Counted from the first letter of the stretch, positions 1 to 5,643 are shown. The stretch: DNA of 8,650 bases from Bacillota bacterium (GCA_016284575.1 JAEEPD010000101.1:1-8650); one strand, 5' to 3'. Notes: generated by a model from the letters alone, not told the origin. Program-made: numbers and translations.

Positions 1-734
1 GTCTGAACTTCTTCGGTCTCAGCTTCCTCAGCTGCTTCCTCTGCGAAGGATTCGCCCTGCTTGCCTTCGATGATAGCGTCTGCCATCTTTCCGGCGATCA
101 GCTTGACTGCTCTGATAGCATCGTCGTTTGCGGGGATAACGTAATCAACGTCATCGGGGTCGCAGTTGGTATCGCACATACCTACAACGGGGATGCCCAG
201 AATCCTTGCTTCCTTAACAGCGATCTTTTCCTTCTTGGGGTCTACCACGAACATTGCACCGGGCATACCTCTCATAGCCTTGATGCCGCCAAGATACTTC
301 TCCAGCTTCTCAGCTTCCTTCTGGAGTCCGGTGACTTCCTTCTTGGAAAGCTTTTCGAAGGTTCCATCCTCTTCCATGGCCTTGATCTCAGCCAGTCTCT
401 TGATTCTCTGAGAGATGGTCTTGTAGTTGGTGAGCATGCCGCCCAGCCATCTTTCGTTTACGAAATACTCGCCGCAGCGTGCAGCTTCGTCCTGCATTGC
501 TGCCTGAGCCTGCTTCTTGGTTCCTACGAAGAGAACGGGCTTGCCGCTCTTTGCAACTTCTACGAGGAACTCATAAGCTTCATCGATCTTGTAAACGGTC
601 TTCTGCAGGTCGATGATGTAGATGCCGTTGCGCTCGGTGAAGATGTAAGGAGCCATCTTGGGGTTCCATCTTCTGGTCTGGTGACCGAAATGCACGCCGG
701 CTTCCAGTAACTGTTTCATTGAAATAACTGACAT
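1..734 (-). CDS. rpsB: 30S ribosomal protein S2, 3' end cut by window edge
   Basis: S2 is a primary component of the small-subunit body and binds late in 30S assembly near the mRNA exit side. The visible 244 codons begin MSVISMKQLLEAGVHFGHQT, and the HFGHQTRRWNPKM block is the family's N-terminal signature. Further hallmark stretches follow: IYIIDLQKT, FVGTKKQAQ, RWLGGMLTN, and GIPVVGMCDTNCDPDDVDYVIPANDD near residues 190-215. The last visible residues are an Ala/Glu-rich acidic tail (EEAAEEAETEEVQ), normal for Bacillota S2, so probably only a short C-terminal piece lies outside. The ATG at 732-734 is chosen because GGGAGGT (742-748) lies eight bases upstream and the N-terminus matches the family. 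The usual downstream partner tsf would be beyond the left edge. Confidence 0.98.
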   Translation of the reverse strand, partial: MSVISMKQLLEAGVHFGHQTRRWNPKMAPYIFTERNGIYIIDLQKTVYKIDEAYEFLVEVAKSGKPVLFVGTKKQAQAAMQDEAARCGEYFVNERWLGGMLTNYKTISQRIKRLAEIKAMEEDGTFEKLSKKEVTGLQKEAEKLEKYLGGIKAMRGMPGAMFVVDPKKEKIAVKEARILGIPVVGMCDTNCDPDDVDYVIPANDDAIRAVKLIAGKMADAIIEGKQGESFAEEAAEEAETEEVQ

Positions 735-760
735 GTGATTTACCTCCCGGTTAATACTTC

Positions 761-810
761 CACTTGCCTGGCAAAAACCACCCTTTCGGGCACCGTAAGA
801 CATGCAAGTG
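761..810 (-). promoter_or_regulatory. Structured rpsB leader, candidate autoregulatory element
   Basis: Read on the minus strand, CACTTGC (810-804) and GCAAGTG (767-761) form a perfect 7-bp closing stem. Inside are a CCC-GAAA-GGG hairpin with a GNRA-type loop (790-781) and a second small hairpin, TGG...CCA, about 779-768. Together they give a three-way-junction-like fold ending 12 bases before the SD. Ribosomal protein genes often carry leaders bound by their own product. That this is such an element is inference; I do not recognise it as a named leader class. Confidence 0.5.
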
Positions 811-831
811 TGACAAATAAAATCTGCACGC

Positions 832-867
832 AAAAAGCGCACCTTTGGTATATTACACAAAGTGCGC
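832..867 (-). terminator. Intrinsic terminator of the gmk-rpoZ-tcdA operon
   Basis: On the minus strand GCGCAC plus TTTG pairs with CAAA plus GTGCGC (10 bp, one bulged G), closing a 10-nt loop, followed directly by TTTTT (836-832). It lies 39 bases after the tcdA stop, the expected place for an operon end. The plus-strand side has no adjacent U tract. Confidence 0.8.
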
Positions 868-878
868 CTTCATTGCAA
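850..878 (-). promoter_or_regulatory. Possible rpsB promoter embedded in the tcdA terminator
   Basis: On the minus strand, TTGCAA (878-873) and TAATAT (855-850) are separated by exactly 17 bases, each matching the sigma-A consensus at 4 of 6 positions. The -10 lies in the loop of the terminator hairpin. The predicted start near 843 gives a leader of about 110 nt that includes the structured element. No better promoter is seen between the terminator and rpsB, but the match is only moderate. Confidence 0.4.
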
Positions 879-905
879 GTGTTTTTTTGCTGAAAACCCC
901 TGTTT

Positions 906-1583
906 TTATGCGGAAATCAGCTGTTTTATTATGTATGCGGCTATATTCAGCCCCGCAATGGCAGGCATATAGCTGATGGTAGGTATGGGTCGGGCTCCCG
1001 GATGCATGGGAAGCTCGTCGGAAAACAGGACCTTTACGTCCCTTATCTCCAGCTTTCTTAAGGCCTTCCTCATGTATTTGGCGAGGGGATCCCCTTCCGT
1101 TTCTTCTATATCGCAGACTCTGAAGCGTCCGGGGTCCATCATCTTGTTTCCGGTGCCCATGGAGCTTATCATGGGGACGCCCAGCTGCTTAGCTGTCTGT
1201 ATCACCATGAGCTTAGCTTTGGTATCGTCTATGCAGTCTGCTATGAAGTCCCAGTCTCCTATGTGGAGCTGAGGCAGGGTCTCCTCGTCTATGCGGAAGC
1301 TGAACTTTTCTATGACCAGTTCCGGGTTTATATCCCTGAGCCTCGCCTCACAGACGTCAGCCTTGAGCATGCCAATGGTGGAATCCAGAGCCAGTATCTG
1401 ACGGTTCTTGTTGGTGATGTCAACCCTGTCAAAATCGCAGATACCAAGCCTTCCCACCCCTGCTCTTGCAAGGGCCTCGCAGGCATAGGCTCCCACGCCG
1501 CCGAGTCCCAGGACAAGAACAGCGGAAGACTTGAGCTTTTCCAGCTTTTCAGTGCCTATAAGAAGCTCGGTCCTGGTATACAT
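906..1583 (-). CDS. tcdA: tRNA threonylcarbamoyladenosine dehydratase (TcdA/CsdL family)
   Basis: A ThiF/E1-like protein of 225 residues. Members use ATP to cyclise t6A at position 37 of ANN-decoding tRNAs to ct6A. Visible motifs: the RTELLIG N-terminus typical of the family; nucleotide-binding GLGGVG (26-31) in a Rossmann fold; acidic D50/D52 in CDFDRVD; NKNRQ (58-62), supplying the adenylation Arg/Gln; CIDD (117-120); SMGTGNKMMDPGRFRVCDI (141-159), diagnostic for TcdA rather than MoeB/ThiF; and a C-terminal MPAIAGLNIA segment. The four zinc-binding cysteines of MoeB/ThiF are absent, as expected for TcdA. It is somewhat shorter than E. coli TcdA (about 268 aa), lacking part of the C-terminus. 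The start lies 6 bases after the rpoZ stop with no good SD, suggesting translational coupling. Last gene of the gmk-rpoZ-tcdA unit. Confidence 0.92.
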   Translation of the reverse strand: MYTRTELLIGTEKLEKLKSSAVLVLGLGGVGAYACEALARAGVGRLGICDFDRVDITNKNRQILALDSTIGMLKADVCEARLRDINPELVIEKFSFRIDEETLPQLHIGDWDFIADCIDDTKAKLMVIQTAKQLGVPMISSMGTGNKMMDPGRFRVCDIEETEGDPLAKYMRKALRKLEIRDVKVLFSDELPMHPGARPIPTISYMPAIAGLNIAAYIIKQLISA

Positions 1584-1589
1584 GGCAGC

Positions 1590-1964
1590 TTATGCGAACT
1601 CGGGATCCTCTTCGCTTTCGTAGGGATCCTTTTCCTCTGTGTCGTCCTCGTCTCTGTCCTCGTCGGAAGCCTCGGGGTCGTCATAATCTCTGTCGTCTGC
1701 TTCGACAGCCTCTGCGGAGAAGGAAAATGCCGCGTCGGAATCGCTTTCGATGGGATAATCCACAGCGTTTTCACCTCTCTTATAGCTGATGAGGTCGTCT
1801 GCGATCTCTTCGGTTGCGATGGAGATGGGCTTGATGTCATCGGTGAGCACTAATGCGGGCTTGCCTTCGATAAGGTCTCTGGCCCTTTTTGCGGACATTA
1901 CAGCCAGAGTGTATTTGCTGTCGACTTTCTGCCTGAGCAGGTCTACTGATGGGTAAAGAAGCAT
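1590..1964 (-). CDS. rpoZ: RNA polymerase omega subunit with long acidic C-terminal tail
   Basis: Omega helps fold and latch beta-prime in RNA polymerase. The first ~69 residues carry the family core: LLYPSVDLL, KYTLAVMSAKRARDL (18-32), GKPAL, and PISIATEEIADDLISYKRG. From residue 70 to 124 follows a low-complexity extension in which 26 of 55 residues are Asp or Glu. B. subtilis omega is only about 67 residues, so the tail nearly doubles the protein. The ATG at 1962-1964 has a strong SD, GAGGAGGA (1971-1978). The gene overlaps the end of gmk by 22 bases, and the gmk-rpoZ order is the standard Bacillota one. The reading frame of the tail is intact, with no sign of frameshift, and it ends 6 bases before tcdA. 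Confidence 0.93.
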   Translation of the reverse strand: MLLYPSVDLLRQKVDSKYTLAVMSAKRARDLIEGKPALVLTDDIKPISIATEEIADDLISYKRGENAVDYPIESDSDAAFSFSAEAVEADDRDYDDPEASDEDRDEDDTEEKDPYESEEDPEFA

Positions 1965-2572
1965 TTATTTTCCTCCTCGTATCTGGATATGATCTCTTCG
2001 CTGCTGCCTGCGACCTTCAGCCTTTCGGCCTTGATGATGCCCATGGCGTCGGCCACGGCTGCGGCAAGATCGTCATTTATAACAAAATAATCGTAGTCCT
2101 TTATGAGCCTGATCTCCTCCAGGCTGCTGCTGAGCCTGTTTCGCATCTGCTCCTCGGTCTCGGTGCCTCTTCCAGAGAGCCTCTGGCGAAGCACCTCAAG
2201 GCTGGGGGGAAGGACGAAGACCAGTATGGCCTCGGGGAAGGATCTTTTGACCTGCAGAGCCCCCTGCATCTCTATCTCAAGGATGACATCGAAGCCGGCT
2301 CTGAGGCTGTCCATTACGGCCTTTCTCGGGGTCCCGTAGCAGTTTCCGTAGATCTCGGCGTGCTCCAGCAGGCCATTTTCCTCCACGGTCTTTTGAAACT
2401 GCTCTCTGGTGACGAAGAAGTAGGATATGCCCTCCTGTTCTCCTTCTCTTGGGGTCCTGGTGGTCATGCTGACGCTGAGCCTCAGGCTGGGATCCTTGAC
2501 CAGCTCCCTGCAGATGGTGCCCTTTCCTACTCCGGAAGGACCTGAAAAAACAAACAGTCTGCCTTGTCTCAT
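1943..2572 (-). CDS. gmk: Guanylate kinase
   Basis: Cytosolic ATP:GMP phosphotransferase producing GDP, needed for GTP/dGTP synthesis and for recycling guanine nucleotides. With the ATG at 2570-2572 the protein is 209 residues, the usual length (about 204-207). Motifs: P-loop GPSGVGKGT (11-19); GMP-binding SVSMTTRTPREGE (33-45) with R39 and R42; ISYFFV; EIYGNCYGTP; ILEIEMQGALQVK; and a lid RLSGRGTETEEQMRNRL. An in-frame TTG at 2618-2620 would add 16 residues. I reject it because a near-perfect -10 box ends at 2623, so that TTG would lie upstream of, or at, the transcription start. The nearest clear SD, GGAGG (2590-2594), is 17 bases from the chosen ATG, unusually far, so the initiation site is not wholly settled. 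First gene of the gmk-rpoZ-tcdA operon. Confidence 0.95.
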   Translation of the reverse strand: MRQGRLFVFSGPSGVGKGTICRELVKDPSLRLSVSMTTRTPREGEQEGISYFFVTREQFQKTVEENGLLEHAEIYGNCYGTPRKAVMDSLRAGFDVILEIEMQGALQVKRSFPEAILVFVLPPSLEVLRQRLSGRGTETEEQMRNRLSSSLEEIRLIKDYDYFVINDDLAAAVADAMGIIKAERLKVAGSSEEIISRYEEENKCFFTHQ

Positions 2573-2622
2573 TTGCTGCTCTTTTGAAACCTCCGAAAAA
2601 AGACTTCCTCCAATGGCCAATT

Positions 2623-2651
2623 ATTATACTTCCGTAATTGCAAAATTACAA
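2623..2651 (-). promoter_or_regulatory. Sigma-A promoter of the gmk-rpoZ-tcdA operon
   Basis: TTGTAA (2651-2646) and a consensus TATAAT (2628-2623) are spaced by 17 bases on the minus strand. The predicted start is near 2616-2614, about 42-44 bases before the gmk ATG. It follows a strong terminator, so the operon is started independently of yicC. Confidence 0.8.
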
Positions 2652-2675
2652 GTAAATTGAAGAAAAAACACAGTC

Positions 2676-2715
2676 AAAAAAATAAAAAATGCAGCCGACG
2701 AGGATCCGGCTGCAT
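2676..2715 (-). terminator. Strong intrinsic terminator upstream of gmk
   Basis: On the minus strand a perfect 9-bp stem (2715-2707 with 2697-2689; core TGCAGCCG/CGGCTGCA) closes a 9-nt loop. It is followed by six T, an A and seven T down to 2676. It would end both the putative small RNA and any read-through from yicC before the gmk promoter. Confidence 0.92.
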
Positions 2716-2791
2716 TGCCTGTAAAACTGATAAAACGACGGACTCTAAACCTCCAATACCCTGTGCTTAGAAAAACAATCTCACAAGCAAC
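2676..2791 (-). ncRNA. Candidate independent small RNA between yicC and gmk
   Basis: Not a recognised RNA family. It has a strong promoter at one end, a strong terminator at the other and no SD-led reading frame between. On the minus strand a 12-bp outer helix (2790-2779 with 2726-2715; TTGCTTGTGAGA with TTTTACAGGCAA, nine Watson-Crick and three G-U pairs) encloses a 52-nt domain. Inside it an 8-bp helix (2772-2765 with 2750-2743; TTCTAAGC with GTTTAGAG, including G-U pairs) presents a 14-nt loop, ACAGGGTATTGGAG, that is purine-rich and contains a GGAG SD-like core. The terminator hairpin abuts the outer helix. Length is about 105-115 nt, depending on a start near 2788-2791. It could instead be a terminated leader (attenuator or riboswitch) for gmk, but gmk has its own promoter downstream. 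Transcription and fold are inferred from sequence only. Confidence 0.6.
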
Positions 2792-2794
2792 AGT

Positions 2795-2823
2795 ATTTTA
2801 CAGTGTCCAGCCTTATTTGTCAA
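2795..2823 (-). promoter_or_regulatory. Strong sigma-A promoter for the candidate small RNA
   Basis: A perfect TTGACA (2823-2818), a 17-base spacer and TAAAAT (2800-2795; five of six consensus positions) on the minus strand. It is the best promoter match seen in the window and lies 25 bases after the yicC stop codon. The gmk start is more than 200 bases away, with a terminator in between. Confidence 0.8.
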
Positions 2824-2825
2824 TC

Positions 2826-2839
2826 ATTTACTGGTAAAT
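2826..2839. promoter_or_regulatory. Operator-like palindrome upstream of the small-RNA promoter
   Basis: ATTTAC-TG-GTAAAT is a perfect 6+6 inverted repeat around two central bases. It ends two bases from the -35 box of the promoter at 2795-2823. That position suits a regulator contacting polymerase. The cognate protein is unknown, and the AT-rich arms could arise by chance. Confidence 0.4.
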
Positions 2840-2847
2840 ATTTTAAA

Positions 2848-3735
2848 CTATTCGATATTCTGTACCTGTTCTCTGATCTTTTCGATCTCGGCCTTGAGCA
2901 CCAGCACATTGTTTGTAATGTTGATGTCGTTGGCTTTGGAGCCTATGGTATTGGATTCCCTGTTCATTTCCTGGACCAGGAAATCCAGCTTCTTGCCTAT
3001 GGGCTCTGCAGGATCCTTGCAGATCGAGCGCATCTGGGCTATATGGCTCTTGAGCCTGACTATCTCCTCTGTAATATTGGATTTGTCAGCGAAGACGGCG
3101 GCTTCAAGAAGTATGCGGTCCTCAGGAACAACTGCTCCGTCGCCCAGAAGCTCCTGTATGCGCTCCTTCATCTTCTGAGTGTAGTTTTCCGCCACAGACG
3201 GAGCGTACTTTTCTATCTCAAGAACAGTCTTTTCGATGAGATCGTTTCTGTAGAGCATGTCTGCAGCCAGCTTTTCGCCCTCCACAGCTCTCATGGCATC
3301 GAAATTTTCAAGAGCAGCCTTCATTGCTTCGGACAGCATGGCGAAAACAGCCTCCTCGTCCTCCTCCTTAGGAGCTATCTTAAGAACGTCGGGCATCAGA
3401 GCCAGGTTTCTTACGCTTATGTCAGCGGGAAGTTCCCCGAAGCGCTCACCTATCTTTTTGAGGGCGCTGTAATAGCTTTCAGCCAGCTCCATATTCAGCT
3501 GGACCTCTTCTCCTTCGGCATCCCCGGAGGTGACATTGATGAAAACATCTATCTTGCCCCTTGCAGCCACATCCTTGACAAGGCTGCGCAGCCTGTCCTC
3601 GGCAAAGCTGAATCTTCTGGGCATCCTGATGCTGATCTCGCTGTATCTGTGGTTGACGGCGCGGATCTCCGCCGTTATGGTCCTTGCTTCGTCCCTGTAC
3701 TCTCCGCGGCCGAAGCCTGTCATGCTTTTGATCAT
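2848..3735 (-). CDS. yicC: YicC/YloC family endoribonuclease
   Basis: A 295-residue member of the YicC family (E. coli YicC about 287 aa), which has been described as an endoribonuclease acting on structured RNA. The N-terminus MIKSMTGFGRG is the family signature, followed by EIRAVNHRYSEISIRMPRRF (23-42) and RGKIDVFINV. The C-terminal DUF1732 part carries EAAVFADKSNITEEIVRLKSH and FLVQEMNREsNTIGSKAND, containing the conserved acidic and Glu-Arg-Asn residues thought to form the active region. The ATG at 3733-3735 is preceded by AAGGAA about five bases upstream. It is divergent from rqcH with 126 bases between. In Bacillus the equivalent (yloC) is followed by remA and gmk; here a small-RNA-like segment follows instead. 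Function by family only; substrate unknown. Confidence 0.93.
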   Translation of the reverse strand: MIKSMTGFGRGEYRDEARTITAEIRAVNHRYSEISIRMPRRFSFAEDRLRSLVKDVAARGKIDVFINVTSGDAEGEEVQLNMELAESYYSALKKIGERFGELPADISVRNLALMPDVLKIAPKEEDEEAVFAMLSEAMKAALENFDAMRAVEGEKLAADMLYRNDLIEKTVLEIEKYAPSVAENYTQKMKERIQELLGDGAVVPEDRILLEAAVFADKSNITEEIVRLKSHIAQMRSICKDPAEPIGKKLDFLVQEMNRESNTIGSKANDINITNNVLVLKAEIEKIREQVQNIE

Positions 3736-3779
3736 AGTTTCCTTGATAATCCTTTCCCGAAAGTGTAAAATTACTTATC

Positions 3780-3817
3780 TTGCGGAAGGATCAATTCATC
3801 GGCTATCCTTCTCGCAA
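3780..3817. repeat. Imperfect inverted repeat in the yicC-rqcH divergent region
   Basis: TTGCGGAAGGAT (3780-3791) and ATCCTTCTCGCAA (3805-3817) are inverted copies, differing by a single extra base, around a 13-base centre. The RNA of either strand could form a 12-bp bulged hairpin. No U tract follows on either strand, so it is not a terminator. It may be a stem-loop at the 5' end of the yicC mRNA or a shared operator. Confidence 0.6.
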
Positions 3818-3823
3818 TTGGAT

Positions 3824-3832
3824 ATTTTATCA
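3824..3832 (-). promoter_or_regulatory. Possible extended -10 promoter for yicC
   Basis: On the minus strand TGATAAAAT (3832-3824) is an extended -10 element (TG, one base, TAAAAT). The -35 region 17 bases upstream (TAGATT) is weak. The predicted start falls near 3817, the outer edge of the inverted repeat, so the mRNA would begin with that stem-loop. Inference from motif alone. Confidence 0.35.
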
Positions 3833-3861
3833 GCAATGGCACTTAAAATCTATATTTTATT

Positions 3862-5544
3862 ATGGCATACGACGGAATAATGGCCGGAATAGTGGCAAGA
3901 GAGCTTTCAAAGCTTCTTACCGGCGGCAAAATAGAAAAGGTACAGCAGCCCGAGCCGGATGAGGTCATCCTGCAGATCCGTGAGGACAGAGGTGAACGGG
4001 TGAAGCTGCTGATAAGCTCTGCTCCCCAGGGAGCCAGGGTCCATATCACGGAGCTTCCCTACGAGAACCCGGAAGTGGCTCCGGCTTTTTGCATGCTTCT
4101 CAGAAAGCATATCCAGGGCGGCAGGATCAGTTTCGTGAGCCAGGATGAGACCGAAAGAATAATACAGTTTGAAATAGAGACAGTTAACGAAATGGGATAT
4201 TCCGTTAACAAGCTTCTGATTGCCGAGACCATGGGCAAGCACAGCAATATCATCCTCTGCGACATGGAGAGCGGCAAGATAATTGATTCCATCAAGCGTG
4301 TCTCCATAGATGTCAACCGCGTGCGGCAGATACTGCCTGGGCTGATCTATACGGCTCCGCCCAAGCAGGACAAGTTGGACTTCTGGACTCTGGAGCCGGA
4401 GGATATGGAGGAATTCGAGGACTGGGACGCAAAGTCTCTTGGCGCACGCATACAGGGCTTTTCCCCTGCCCTGGCAAACCAGCTCTGCGAAAGCCTGAGT
4501 CCTGAAAGGATACCGGCTGCCGTACTTGCCCTCAGAGACCAGCTTGCCGCAGGCAATTACAGACCCCATGTCTACATCGGAGAAAACGGCGAGCCTAAGG
4601 ACGTACACGCAGCACCCCTTGTAAGCTATGCGGAGAATCTCAAGACTCTGGAATTCGACACCGTAGGCAGGGCTCTCGACTATTTCTACTCCCACAGGCA
4701 GGACAGCAGCAGGCTGCTGCAGAAGGCAGCTGACCTTCAGCGCAGCGTGGGTGCCCTAACGGATAAGCAGCTGCTCAAGAAAAAGCGCCTGCTGGAGGAC
4801 ATACAGAACGCCGACAATGCCGACAAATTCAGGATCTGGGGAGAGCTGATAACCGCGAATCTTCATTTGGTAAAGCCGGGAGCGAAGTCCGTTAAGGTCA
4901 TTTCGTACTATGACGGGATGGAGCAGGAGATCCCGCTGGACGAAAAGCTCTCGGGACCGAAGAATGCCCAGGCCTATTTCAAAAAATATTCAAAGCTGAA
5001 ATCCTCCAAGAAGGAAAAGCTGGCCCAGCTGGCGGAGTGCGAGGAGGACATCGCCTATCTGGAGTCCGTTCAGGGCCTCATTCCCGGAGCCGCCACCGGC
5101 GAAGAGCTCAGCCTCATCCAGGACGAGCTGGTGGAGGAAGGCTTCATGAAGAAGCGCAAGGCCTCCTCCGGCCGCCAGAAAAAGGCGAAGATGAAGCCAA
5201 GAAGCTTCGAGCTTCCTGGCGGATACCGGGTGCTGGTGGGCAGGAACAATCTGGAGAACGACTACATAACCCTGAAGATGGGTCAGAAGACCGACTGGTG
5301 GTTCCACACCAAGGACATCCACGGATCCCACTGCGTTCTCATCTGCGAGGGCAAGGATCCCCAGCAGGATACCATGTGGGCTGCTGCAGCCATAGCAGCC
5401 TGGTACTCCAAGGGCCAGCAGTCATCCAATGTTCCAGTGGACTACGCCCAGCTCAAATACGTAAAAAAACCTTCCGGAGCAAAGCCTGGAAAGGTCATTT
5501 TCACCAATAACGGCACTGTATTCGTGGATCCAAAGCTTCCGTAA
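3862..5544 (+). CDS. rqcH: Ribosome quality-control Ala-tailing factor RqcH (FbpA/NEMF family)
   Basis: RqcH binds 50S subunits carrying stalled peptidyl-tRNA and recruits tRNA-Ala to add C-terminal alanine tails that mark the nascent chain for degradation. At 560 residues it matches the B. subtilis protein (about 570). The NFACT-N domain opens with MAYDGIMAGIVAREL and carries the QDETERIIQFEI block (94-105) and MGKHSNIIL (124-132). A helix-hairpin-helix-like region and a long Lys/Glu-rich coiled coil follow (about 285-430, with NAQAYFKKYSKLK near 368-380). The C-terminal NFACT-R domain has the hallmark DWWFHTKDIHGSH (478-490). The conserved Asp-Arg pair of NFACT-N appears as E98-R99. The ATG is chosen from the conserved M-x-x-DG start, yet there is no SD upstream. 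Older names such as fibronectin-binding protein A reflect early assays. Convergent with the ABC genes, divergent from yicC. Confidence 0.95.
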   Translation: MAYDGIMAGIVARELSKLLTGGKIEKVQQPEPDEVILQIREDRGERVKLLISSAPQGARVHITELPYENPEVAPAFCMLLRKHIQGGRISFVSQDETERIIQFEIETVNEMGYSVNKLLIAETMGKHSNIILCDMESGKIIDSIKRVSIDVNRVRQILPGLIYTAPPKQDKLDFWTLEPEDMEEFEDWDAKSLGARIQGFSPALANQLCESLSPERIPAAVLALRDQLAAGNYRPHVYIGENGEPKDVHAAPLVSYAENLKTLEFDTVGRALDYFYSHRQDSSRLLQKAADLQRSVGALTDKQLLKKKRLLEDIQNADNADKFRIWGELITANLHLVKPGAKSVKVISYYDGMEQEIPLDEKLSGPKNAQAYFKKYSKLKSSKKEKLAQLAECEEDIAYLESVQGLIPGAATGEELSLIQDELVEEGFMKKRKASSGRQKKAKMKPRSFELPGGYRVLVGRNNLENDYITLKMGQKTDWWFHTKDIHGSHCVLICEGKDPQQDTMWAAAAIAAWYSKGQQSSNVPVDYAQLKYVKKPSGAKPGKVIFTNNGTVFVDPKLP

Positions 5545-5568
5545 GGACCCAAAAGAACAGAAAAACAG

Positions 5569-5629
5569 ACAGACACCCACCGCCATCTCCGCTTAATAGC
5601 GCAGTTCAGGCCCGTAGGTGTCTGTTTTT
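5569..5629. terminator. Bidirectional terminator between rqcH and the ABC operon
   Basis: ACAGACACC (5569-5577) pairs perfectly with GGTGTCTGT (5617-5625), followed on the plus strand by TTTTT (5625-5629). On the minus strand the same helix leads within three bases into another T run (complement of 5561-5565). It serves both converging units. The enclosed 39 bases are unusually long for a terminator loop but contain an inner hairpin, CGCT-TAAT-AGCG. Confidence 0.85.
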
Positions 5630-5643
5630 GCATTTTTCCATGT

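Noticed and set aside
166..411. 81-codon plus-strand frame within rpsB
   Set aside because: It is antisense to a conserved ribosomal protein and has no supporting features.
2690..2714. Short frame starting at the ATG in the terminator (MQPDPRRLH...)
   Set aside because: It begins inside the terminator hairpin, has no SD, and runs into the U tract.
2727..2790. tRNA-like segment (GTTTAGAGTCC resembles a T-arm)
   Set aside because: No acceptor, D or anticodon arms can be paired in tRNA geometry.
2803..3768. 321-codon plus-strand frame antisense to yicC
   Set aside because: YicC on the minus strand has strong family signatures; the antisense frame has no SD and no recognisable domain.
3907..4695. 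262-codon minus-strand frame antisense to rqcH
   Set aside because: It lies wholly within the well-supported rqcH gene and has no family features.
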